Notes under the pieces: generated by a model | The model's database searches: none | Told to the model about the DNA's origin: nothing | Seen by the model: only the letters and a program-made list of their open reading frames with translations | Virus record (IMG/VR): IMGVR_UViG_3300031758_000085 | Coordinates: 1-58,706 of that record | Reading direction: 5' to 3' (one strand) | Source: a virus | Length of the DNA stretch: 58,706 nucleotides | Translations under genes and position numbers: made by a program | In this document: one piece after another, positions 16,124-23,925 of the stretch | Numbering within the stretch: the first letter of the stretch is position 1 | How the letters are laid out: the number at the start of each line of letters is the position of its first letter

Positions 16124-17418
16124 TGAGTGACGTAAAACAAATGATTGAAGAATTGGTTGCCACTGTTGGCACACCGAAGTATGCTTACAATTGCAAAGAG
16201 TTTACTCCTGGCAAAGATACAGTCTTTTATTCTGGTCCATATTGGGACGAGAAAGAAGTCATTGCTGGCGTCACTGCATTCCTCACAGGCAAGTGGCTCG
16301 TCTCTGGTGAGCAGGTTGCAAAGTTTCAGTGGGCATTCGGTCACAAGTTTAATGTGAAGCATTGTCACATGGTGAACTCTGGGTCATCAGCCAACTTGAC
16401 TATGGTTGCTGCTCTTAAGAAGCACTTGGGTTGGAAGGATGGTGATCAAGTTATCGTATCACCCGTTGGATTCCCAACAACGATTGCTCCGTTGGTTCAG
16501 AATGGTCTTGCTCCAGTCTTTGTTGACATTGAAATGAAAACGCTCAACTTTGATCTTGATCAAGTTGAAAAGTGGATCACTGATAAGACCGTCGCTATTT
16601 TCGTTTCACCCGTTCTCGGCAATCCGCCACATATGGATCGCATCAAAGATATGTGCGAGCGACACGGCATTCGTTTGATTGGCGATAACTGCGATTCATT
16701 GGGCACAAAGTGGGATGGTAAACTTCTAACGGATTATTACTATGCGTGGACAACTTCTTTCTATCCTGCTCACCACATTTCGACAGGCGAAGGCGGGATG
16801 GTTTGCTCAAACGACGAGCAACTCATCAACACTGCTCGCAGCATTAGCTGGTGGGGTCGTGATTGTCGTTGCGTTGGTGCTGCTAACCTATTGGCTTGTG
16901 GAACATGTGGTAATCGCTTTGATAAATGGCTTGAAGGATATAATGGAATAATCGATCACAAGTATCTCTTCACGAACATGGGATATAATCTCAAACCACT
17001 TGATCTTCAAGGTGCGATTGGTATTGAGCAGTTGAAAAAGATTGATGAAATTGACGTCAAGCGTCGTGTGAACTTTGCGCGCATCAAGCATCTCTTTGAA
17101 AAGTATATCCCTGGTGTTCGTGTTGCTGAGAATCTTCTCTTGGCTGATCCGTCATGGTTCGGTGTTCCGTTGATCACTGATACACCTGAACTGAAGGAAA
17201 AACTACAAGCCTTCTGTGAAGAGAATAAAATTCAAACTCGCAATTACTTCGCTGGAAATATTCTATTGCATCCTGGCTACAAGCATCTTGATGATGCTAC
17301 CAAGTATCCAAACGCAAACAAGGCATTGAGCAATGTGTTCTTCGTCGGATGCCCACCGCACTACGGTGAAGAAGTGTTTGCCTATTATGAGAGTGTAATG
17401 CAAAAATGGGTATGCTAA
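16123..17418 (+). CDS. RfbH/SpnQ-type [2Fe-2S] PMP-dependent sugar 3-dehydrase
   Basis: A DegT/DnrJ-fold enzyme of 431 residues. In ordinary sugar aminotransferases a Lys binds PLP. Here the segment is SFYPAHHISTGEGG with His217-His218 at that site, as in RfbH (E1, Yersinia ascarylose) and SpnQ, which use PMP and remove the 3-hydroxyl by radical chemistry. The iron-sulfur cysteines are also visible: C190, C248 and C250 keep the C-x57-C-x1-C spacing I recall for E1, and C259/C262 (in TCGNRF) supply the fourth, with a few extra residues. It therefore probably deoxygenates C3 of a dTDP-4-keto-6-deoxy sugar made by RmlA/RmlB. No dedicated reductase partner (RfbI type) is seen here. Confidence 0.85.
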   Translation: MSDVKQMIEELVATVGTPKYAYNCKEFTPGKDTVFYSGPYWDEKEVIAGVTAFLTGKWLVSGEQVAKFQWAFGHKFNVKHCHMVNSGSSANLTMVAALKKHLGWKDGDQVIVSPVGFPTTIAPLVQNGLAPVFVDIEMKTLNFDLDQVEKWITDKTVAIFVSPVLGNPPHMDRIKDMCERHGIRLIGDNCDSLGTKWDGKLLTDYYYAWTTSFYPAHHISTGEGGMVCSNDEQLINTARSISWWGRDCRCVGAANLLACGTCGNRFDKWLEGYNGIIDHKYLFTNMGYNLKPLDLQGAIGIEQLKKIDEIDVKRRVNFARIKHLFEKYIPGVRVAENLLLADPSWFGVPLITDTPELKEKLQAFCEENKIQTRNYFAGNILLHPGYKHLDDATKYPNANKALSNVFFVGCPPHYGEEVFAYYESVMQKWVC

Positions 17419-18290
17419 ATGTTTTCGGAGGAAACGGATTCGTCGGATCGCAATTCTGCAATACAACGAAAAATGGGTATATCAAAAATTATCGAGAAAA
17501 TATCGGAGTATTTTCTCCCGACGTTGTTTACTTTATTAGTACTGTTGACAATTATAACGTACACGTCGATCCTAATTTGGATATTGACACTAATCTAACG
17601 ATTTTGATGAGAGTTCTGAACAATTATCGATTCTATATAGAGACGAACAAGAAAGATGGATGTTTCAACTTCATCAGTTCTTGGTTTGTCTATGGACAGG
17701 ACTCGGGTTTCGGAGAGGGTGCACGTGGCATTCCTGAAACAGATCCTTGTGATCCAAAGGGTTTTTATTCGATAACAAAACGATGCGCTGAGCAGTTGCT
17801 TATGTCTTATTGCGAGACATTCAATTTGAATTACCGCATTCTGAGATTAGCCAATGTCCTTGGTCCGAAAGATAAAAAAGTTTCTGCGAAGAAGAACGCA
17901 GTCCAATATCTATTGGGCGAACTCGCTGCAAACAAACGAGTCGACCTCTATGATAGTGGTTATTTTTATCGTGACTATATTGATGTTAGGGATTGCGCTC
18001 GAGCAATCGATTTGGTCGTCAACAAGGGCGAACTCAACTCAATCTACAACATCGGAAACGGAAAGGGAATAATCTTTCGTGATATTATTCGTTATGCTCG
18101 AGATGCAATGGACTCTGGCTCAGAGATTCGTACGATTGAACAGAAAGAGTTTCATAAGAAGGTTCAATCTTCTCGCTCTTTCTTTATGGATAATACCAAG
18201 TTAAAAGAGTTGGGATATCGTTCAGAGCATACGATCAACGAAACGATTGATACGATCATTCAAGATATCTTAATTAATCAAATTAACTAA
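17406..18290 (+). CDS. NAD(P)-dependent epimerase/reductase (extended SDR)
   Basis: A 294-residue extended SDR. The cofactor motif is shortened to FGGNGFVGS near the start, and YSITK supplies the catalytic Tyr-Lys pair. A Ser-rich ISSWFVYG strand precedes it as in sugar epimerases, and YRDYIDVRDCARAI is the usual C-terminal signature. It is the last gene of the sugar operon, overlapping the 3-dehydrase by 13 bases; ATG codons at 17406 and 17412 are both possible starts. It likely reduces the 4-keto group or epimerises the product. The exact sugar is unknown. Confidence 0.82.
   Translation: MGMLNVFGGNGFVGSQFCNTTKNGYIKNYRENIGVFSPDVVYFISTVDNYNVHVDPNLDIDTNLTILMRVLNNYRFYIETNKKDGCFNFISSWFVYGQDSGFGEGARGIPETDPCDPKGFYSITKRCAEQLLMSYCETFNLNYRILRLANVLGPKDKKVSAKKNAVQYLLGELAANKRVDLYDSGYFYRDYIDVRDCARAIDLVVNKGELNSIYNIGNGKGIIFRDIIRYARDAMDSGSEIRTIEQKEFHKKVQSSRSFFMDNTKLKELGYRSEHTINETIDTIIQDILINQIN
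17494..17517 (+). other. Perfect 9-bp inverted repeat in SDR gene
   Basis: GAGAAAATA (17494-17502) and TATTTTCTC (17509-17517) flank a 6-base loop, about 90 bases into the SDR coding sequence. The stem is AT-rich, so it is a weak RNA hairpin. No U-tract follows. Confidence 0.3.
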
Positions 18291-18293
18291 ATA
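18287..18293 (+). promoter_or_regulatory. Late-promoter-like CTAAATA box
   Basis: CTAAATA overlaps the stop codon of the SDR gene and lies 36 bases before the ATG at 18323. It resembles the T4-like late box (TATAAATA/NATAAATA). The 32-base gap then has GGAGAGAG as a ribosome site. It marks the switch from the sugar operon to virion-type genes, which fits late transcription. The same 7-mer recurs at 29910. Confidence 0.4.
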
Positions 18294-18322
18294 TACTTGT
18301 AATCCCACAGTGTGGAGAGAGT

Positions 18323-19465
18323 ATGTTTGGCTTCAAGCAGTATATTCCTTTATTATCAGAACAGAAAAAACCAGTTCGCGGAATACTACACCTCCCACAT
18401 CCTTCTGAAGCCGCTTTTAACACTCGTAAAGGCGCAGTCGGATCCACTCTCTCCAAGATTCAAGGTGTTATCAGTGGTCGCACTCCGATCACTCGAAAGA
18501 TCGACGATCGCATGTCCTTCCAGACTATTCGCACTCCAGAAGGTAAAGTCGGTGTGAAATATAAAGGTACTGGCGCGACCTATAATTTCTCAGCCGAAGA
18601 TATTAAAAAGCAACACAGCGAAAAGCCATACATCGCTGGACCACTAATGAATATTCTCAAGCACGTTCATAAAGTGCTTCCAAAGGGTCCAGGCGAGTAT
18701 CAAGGTGGTTATCTCAGTTCTCTTGAAGATCGCACCGAAGAAGATGGTAAAATCGGTCATAAGCCAAATACGATTCGCTATTCTGTAGATAAAAATTCTC
18801 CAGAAGGAAAGAAACTTGCAAAGGCTCCGTTGAGTATTGCATTGCACTCACGCATTGCTGAAGATGGCAGCACAACTCCAATCGGTGAAGGTGAGTTACA
18901 AGAACATCCAGATGTCCATCTGATGAGTCATCTTGTTTCTAGCGAAGAAAGAAAACTATCTCCAGACGCAAAAAGAAAAGCACTTGAGCATATTGCTGCA
19001 GCCAAGAAACTTGGGCAAAAGCATTCTCATGATCACCATGAAGGTCATGATGAAACTCTATTGCGTTATGCAAACTCAACCATTGATACTGGTGAAAAGC
19101 CAAACGCAAAGGGCTATATCAAATTCCTAGAAAAGCACCATCAGAAAAGAATAGATTCTGTAAAAACAGAAAAGGCTAAAAACCAAAAAGCAGAAGAAAG
19201 AAAAGCCTCGATCAATCATGTAAATGATAACCTAGATAAATTCGATAAGACATTTGATATGCATCATCATATTCAACAAGCAACATATGCTGTTGCTGAT
19301 GCATTATCCAAAACAGCCAGTGGTGGTTACTCTCACAAAATCGATGGAGAAGAAGCTGCTGGTGAAGGATTCGTTTCGGGTGGAATGAAGTTTGTTCCAA
19401 GAAAATTCACTGAAGCAAATCGTAAACGTTCAGCAGCACTGAAAGCGCAAAAGAGTCTAATATGA
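18323..19465 (+). CDS. DUF6267-like protein with capsid-targeting-like start
   Basis: A 380-residue protein. The start MFGFKQYIPLLSEQ resembles the T4 internal-protein capsid-targeting peptide (MKTYQEFIAE). The middle follows the order I recall for DUF6267 of marine T4-like phages: a KWDG-like motif (here KIDD, K59), then KVGVKYKG, then GEYQGGYLSS and KPNTIRYSV. That order resembles nucleotidyltransferase/ligase motifs, but the second Asp in place of Gly and the loss of GDL suggest it may be inactive. The C-terminus is a Lys-rich helix with a GGMKFVPRKF tail. Likely a virion-internal protein; function unknown. It overlaps the next gene by four bases. Confidence 0.65.
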   Translation: MFGFKQYIPLLSEQKKPVRGILHLPHPSEAAFNTRKGAVGSTLSKIQGVISGRTPITRKIDDRMSFQTIRTPEGKVGVKYKGTGATYNFSAEDIKKQHSEKPYIAGPLMNILKHVHKVLPKGPGEYQGGYLSSLEDRTEEDGKIGHKPNTIRYSVDKNSPEGKKLAKAPLSIALHSRIAEDGSTTPIGEGELQEHPDVHLMSHLVSSEERKLSPDAKRKALEHIAAAKKLGQKHSHDHHEGHDETLLRYANSTIDTGEKPNAKGYIKFLEKHHQKRIDSVKTEKAKNQKAEERKASINHVNDNLDKFDKTFDMHHHIQQATYAVADALSKTASGGYSHKIDGEEAAGEGFVSGGMKFVPRKFTEANRKRSAALKAQKSLI

Positions 19466-22194
19466 GTAAAGCAACATTTACCTTTGGAAGATTCAACCCA
19501 CCAACAGAAGTGGGTCATGGTAAATTGGTGAGCGCAGTTCAATCACATGCAGAAAAAACTGGCGGTCGTCATTACATCTTCCCATCACACTCTCAAGATT
19601 CCAAGAAAAATCCATTGACTCATGGTGACAAAGTTGGCGCAATGAATCGCATGTTTCCAAACGCAAATGTTGTTTCCTCTGGTAAAGTGCGCACAGCAAT
19701 TGATGCGATGAAGCATTTAGAGAAACAAGGACACAAAGAAGTTACAATGGTTGTTGGTTCTGATCGCGTTGATAACTTCCATTCTCTACTCAATAAATAT
19801 AGAACTAAAGAATTTCCAGGAATCAAAAAAGTGAACGTTGTATCAGCAGGTCATCGAGATCCAGACGCAGAAGGTGCTGAAGGTATGTCTGCTTCTAAAC
19901 TTCGTGGATTAGTTGCTGCTGGCAAGAAAAACGAATTTGTTTCACACTATAGCGATCCAAAATTGGGCGCACATATACATGATAAGGTAAAAGCAGGTAT
20001 GCAAATGGAATCAACAAACCCAGTCGGCATTTTTCTACTTGGTGGTCCAGGAAGCGGAAAGGATTATCTTCTCAAGAATATCTTTTCTCGTTTCGACCTA
20101 ACTGAGGTTCAAGCCGATCAAATTCTCAATGGTGCTGCTGCAGAACTATTCGAATCAAATAAAAATATCGTCATCAATGGCGCTAATGATGCTGAGAAGA
20201 TCGAACTAGTACAGAATATGCTCGAAGGCTACACCTTTGATTTTGTTCATGTATCTGTTACAAATAAAGTTTCTCGTTTGCGCAATGAACAGCGTGAACA
20301 ACCAATTACTGAATCAAAGCGTATTGACAAATATCTAAAAGCTGAGCAATTAGCAAAAGATGTTGAAGCATTTATTTTCAATAACTCAATCAATCTCAAC
20401 GAATCATCAGAGATGGAAAGATTGTTTTTCGGTTCTCAAATCGAAAAACTTCTAGAAAGAGTTGTTGAACTCGGACTTCACATTGAAGAAACTCCAGCAC
20501 CAAAATCGTTTTCAATTCTTCGCGAAAAGAAGTTTCCTACAGTTGCAAAAGATAAGGCATCAGGATTACCTAAGAAATATGTTCGTGGATTGAGTGCCTC
20601 AACAGCGAAAGCAAGAGCAGCTCATTGGAAAGAAAAATCAAAGTTATCTGACAGTGATCCGCGTGCATATGAGCCAGCTCCTGGCGATGCAACTGCAAAA
20701 ACGAAACCAAGCAAGCATACTCTCGCTGTTCGTAAGATGATGGATGAGGCTGAGCAACAAAAGGTTCGCCGCATTGCTCGTAGTGGCAACATCACTGCAG
20801 TGATGGACAAGCGTAAAGATACTGGGCGTGTCAACGAAGGTGCTTCTGATTCTTCTATCTCAGCAAAAGCGGAGAAGTCTGGTATCTCTGTCGGCACACT
20901 CCGTAAAGTTTATAATCGCGGAGTTGCTGCTTGGAATTCAGGACATCGTCCAGGAACAACACCACAACAGTGGGGTCATGCTCGTGTGAATTCTTATATC
21001 AACAAAGGTAAGACATATCATACAGCAGATAAAGATCTGCGTGAAGATGTAGAAGATCTAGATGCGCTATTTGAGATGCAATTGGTGGGTACAGACGAAT
21101 ATCGTAAGCATGCCATTGCTATGACGCCAGGACAGGGAGAAGTTGAAGATGCTTACAAATCTAAAAAGAATGCTATTCCAGAAGAAACCGATTGTGGATG
21201 CGAAAGCGATTGCGGCTGCGACGATAGCAATCAAAATGAATCGACTGGAGGAAGAGGTGAGCGAAGTGTTCCAAAGAGTTTTAGAGACCTCAGAACAGAA
21301 GCCAAAAAAGAAAAAGAAGAAGACACTCAAGTAACTGCAGTGTTTGATCCAAAATTAGGTGACTCTAAAAAGAAAGCATCAAATATCAAAACTCCACCAA
21401 GAAATATTGATTCAACAATGCAGGGACTTCCTGTTGCTTCTCGCTTCAATGCATATGAAGAAAAGAAGCCAGAGGATAAGTTTATGCCAACTCCTCGTCA
21501 GGTTCCAGCACCTCCAGGCGGTCATGCTGTTCCAAAAGGATATAAGCGAGTCAAAGACCATATCGCTGGTTGGAAACTTGTCAAAGAAGAAGATGCTCCA
21601 GAACTAACTCTTGAAGAGGCAGTTCAGTATCACCTCGAGAATAATATTTCGATCACAGAAAACGTTTTTCGTCCAGCATCTGAAATGTTCTTTGAAATGA
21701 TCAAAGAAGCCAAGCGTCTTTATAAAGAAGGAAAGTATACTCCTAAAGACGAATGGGAAAAAGACATGCTTCAAACAGATATTGGCGAAATCGCAGAGTT
21801 CGAGGGTCAAGCAGTCGTTCTTGATTATCCAATCGAAGAGGGTCTTGAGGAGTGCTGGACTGGTTACACTCAGAAGGGAATGAAAAAGAAAGGTGATAAG
21901 ATGGTCCCTAACTGCGTTCCGATGAGTGAAGCAGAAGATCCAACTGGTGGTAAGGGTATCGGCAAACCATTTCGCTCTGGTGGTGGTGGCGCTGTATATG
22001 TTCGTGTTGGAGACGGCATTCGCAAGATCAATTTTAGCCAATCTGGAATGACAAAGAAGTTCAACGATCCTGCAGCAACTCGCAGTTTCGTTGCTCGTCA
22101 TCACTGCTTGTCTAATAAAGATAAGACGTCAAGATCTTATTGGGCATGCCGTTGGCCAAGATTCTTTAGCAATTCAGGAAAAACATGGTGGTAG
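19462..22194 (+). CDS. Multidomain internal-protein candidate: nucleotidyltransferase + P-loop + small modules
   Basis: A 910-residue fusion. Residues 1-170 are a cytidylyltransferase-fold domain: FGRFNPPTEVGHGKL holds the HxGH-type motif (here E-V-G-H), GSDRVDNF is the substrate loop, and MSASKLR the C-terminal motif. Residues 190-320 are a P-loop domain with GGPGSGKD (K200). The rest is a chain of modules found as small proteins in other phages as I recall: KFPTVAKDKASGLPKKYVRG, the helical GTLRKVYNRGVAAW region, a Cys-rich CGCESDCGCDD patch, CWTGYTQKGMKKKGDKMVP and a basic C-terminus rich in Arg and Trp. The order recalls NadR (NMNAT plus kinase), but the kinase substrate cannot be told. 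It lies in the internal-protein block. Confidence 0.7.
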   Translation: MSKATFTFGRFNPPTEVGHGKLVSAVQSHAEKTGGRHYIFPSHSQDSKKNPLTHGDKVGAMNRMFPNANVVSSGKVRTAIDAMKHLEKQGHKEVTMVVGSDRVDNFHSLLNKYRTKEFPGIKKVNVVSAGHRDPDAEGAEGMSASKLRGLVAAGKKNEFVSHYSDPKLGAHIHDKVKAGMQMESTNPVGIFLLGGPGSGKDYLLKNIFSRFDLTEVQADQILNGAAAELFESNKNIVINGANDAEKIELVQNMLEGYTFDFVHVSVTNKVSRLRNEQREQPITESKRIDKYLKAEQLAKDVEAFIFNNSINLNESSEMERLFFGSQIEKLLERVVELGLHIEETPAPKSFSILREKKFPTVAKDKASGLPKKYVRGLSASTAKARAAHWKEKSKLSDSDPRAYEPAPGDATAKTKPSKHTLAVRKMMDEAEQQKVRRIARSGNITAVMDKRKDTGRVNEGASDSSISAKAEKSGISVGTLRKVYNRGVAAWNSGHRPGTTPQQWGHARVNSYINKGKTYHTADKDLREDVEDLDALFEMQLVGTDEYRKHAIAMTPGQGEVEDAYKSKKNAIPEETDCGCESDCGCDDSNQNESTGGRGERSVPKSFRDLRTEAKKEKEEDTQVTAVFDPKLGDSKKKASNIKTPPRNIDSTMQGLPVASRFNAYEEKKPEDKFMPTPRQVPAPPGGHAVPKGYKRVKDHIAGWKLVKEEDAPELTLEEAVQYHLENNISITENVFRPASEMFFEMIKEAKRLYKEGKYTPKDEWEKDMLQTDIGEIAEFEGQAVVLDYPIEEGLEECWTGYTQKGMKKKGDKMVPNCVPMSEAEDPTGGKGIGKPFRSGGGGAVYVRVGDGIRKINFSQSGMTKKFNDPAATRSFVARHHCLSNKDKTSRSYWACRWPRFFSNSGKTWW

Positions 22195-22463
22195 AAAATA
22201 AGCCATATGAGGATCAAAAACTAAATAATTGGTCCTTTATACGAACCTTCAAACATGATGTGTTGAATGAAGAGTTGGCTTGGCATCGTGATGAAAATGG
22301 TAGATTTATAGAAGTATTAGAGGGTAGTGGCTGGGAGATCCAGTTTGACGATAAGTTACCAGAAAAGTTATACAAGGGCGATAGGTTTTTTATTCCCGCA
22401 AAAACCTTTCATAGACTAAAACGTGGGACAACAGATCTTACAGTAAAGATCGAGGAATTCTAA
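22185..22463 (+). CDS. Small cupin-like protein
   Basis: A 92-residue protein with a compact cupin pattern: LAWHRDENGRFIEVLEGSGW followed by GDRFFIPAKTFHRLKRG. The His-rich strand, the Gly turn and the second His (in FHRL) match a small cupin barrel; metal binding is possible. Similar proteins occur in marine T4-like phages as I recall. It overlaps the 910-residue gene by ten bases and abuts the next gene. Enzymatic role unknown. Confidence 0.65.
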   Translation: MVVENKPYEDQKLNNWSFIRTFKHDVLNEELAWHRDENGRFIEVLEGSGWEIQFDDKLPEKLYKGDRFFIPAKTFHRLKRGTTDLTVKIEEF

Positions 22464-23924
22464 ATGGCAGACGTAAAAGTTCCAGCACTCTTGCACAAGA
22501 TGTCAAAGGCTGCACAAAAGGCTTGGTATAAGAAAAATAATATGGCGATGCCTGATGATGCTGGCGGCAGATCTGCTGCAGCAGCAAAACGTGTAAAAGT
22601 TGCACCAAGAAAAGAAATTGCTGTCGAACCAAATTCTGTTCGCGCCATCAATGCTGCAAAACAAAAGGCTTATATGGCAAAGGGCGGTCGTCAACCAATC
22701 GGTGCTGCTGGTTCTGGTGGGCATAGTTCTATGGCTGGATCAAATATGTCAACGGCAAAGGGTATCGTTGCTGGAATCAAAGCAGGATATAACCCAAAAG
22801 TTTCACTAGATCCATATGAGTCAGAGAAAGCAAAGAAAGTTGGTCCACGATCACTCAAACTCAAAAAAGAATCAGTTGATAAAGAAATGATTGGCGAAGT
22901 TAGTCGTATGATGGATAAAGTCATCAAGAAACCTTCCTCTGTTGATATCGCATCAGATGTCACAAAATTTCTAGAAAGAGGTGGAAAGGTTACTGTATAT
23001 AAGCCACAAAAAGCCAAATTTAGAGCAGGAACAGCATTGGCATCAAAACACGATACAACAGTTGCAAAAGCCGCAGGTGGCAAACATGTCATGAGAAATC
23101 AGATTGGTAAAAATCTTGGGTTGGCTCGTGCAGGATTACTAAACAAAATGCTCACACCAAGTAAAAAAGAAAAATTTGCCACTGAGTCAGTTGAACTCGA
23201 CGAAGTCACAAAGAAAGAAGCTGAAGCAGTTATCGGCGGTCCAGTCAAGGAGAAACCAAAAATGCCACCAGGAAAACAACCAGCAGGATATCGCTACGTT
23301 CGTTCACTTGCTCGCAAGGCTATGAAGGGTGGCGTCTCTGCAATTCATAAATCAATGGAAAAGACCATGCAAAAAGAAGATGTCAATGAGGCAGTCAAAG
23401 ATGCAGCAGACGTCGGCGAGTATGATTACGAAGGAGATATGGCAAAGTCTCAACTTCGTAGTATCATGGCAAACTCAAAGCGTATGCATGATATGCTCGA
23501 AGAAAATACAAATCTTCCTGAGTGGGTACAGAGCAAGATTACTCTTGCTGAAGATTACATTTCAACTGCATCAAATTATATGCAAGGTGAGATGAACGAA
23601 GAAGTCGAACAGATTGATGAGAAAATGAATTTGGCAAAAGCCAAGATGGGTGATGTTGTGAAAGACTTCTATAAATCAAAGGCACCTCAGTTCAAAGGAA
23701 AGAGCATGGCAAAGCGTCGTGAGATGGCTGTTGCCGCAAAACTTGGCGCTGAGCGAGAAGCAGGAATGCGCGAAGAAGTCGTAACAGAAGGTGAAGGCAC
23801 TGTTGCTGTAACTCCAAAGGAAAAGGCACTCGCTGCGCATCACGGCGATAAAACAAAAATCACATATGGTGATGTAATCAAGGCAAGACTCAAATCAGCC
23901 GCTGCAAAGAAGATGGGTAAGTAA
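22464..23924 (+). CDS. Modular basic internal-protein candidate (486 residues)
   Basis: A Lys/Ala/Met-rich protein built from small modules. An N-terminal Ala/Lys helix region is followed by a Gly-rich SAAGSGGHSSMAGS-type linker, then ESVELDEV, KEDVNEA and NEEVEQIDEK (residues 379-387) acidic breaks between basic segments. The module EYDYEGDMAKSQL...LPEWVQSKITLAEDYI, about residues 315-372, matches a small conserved phage protein I recall as free-standing elsewhere. The basic segments suggest DNA contact inside the head. The acidic motifs resemble T4 gp21 prohead-protease sites (L/I-x-E). No enzymatic motif is visible. Confidence 0.65.
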   Translation: MADVKVPALLHKMSKAAQKAWYKKNNMAMPDDAGGRSAAAAKRVKVAPRKEIAVEPNSVRAINAAKQKAYMAKGGRQPIGAAGSGGHSSMAGSNMSTAKGIVAGIKAGYNPKVSLDPYESEKAKKVGPRSLKLKKESVDKEMIGEVSRMMDKVIKKPSSVDIASDVTKFLERGGKVTVYKPQKAKFRAGTALASKHDTTVAKAAGGKHVMRNQIGKNLGLARAGLLNKMLTPSKKEKFATESVELDEVTKKEAEAVIGGPVKEKPKMPPGKQPAGYRYVRSLARKAMKGGVSAIHKSMEKTMQKEDVNEAVKDAADVGEYDYEGDMAKSQLRSIMANSKRMHDMLEENTNLPEWVQSKITLAEDYISTASNYMQGEMNEEVEQIDEKMNLAKAKMGDVVKDFYKSKAPQFKGKSMAKRREMAVAAKLGAEREAGMREEVVTEGEGTVAVTPKEKALAAHHGDKTKITYGDVIKARLKSAAAKKMGK

Positions 23925-23925
23925 T

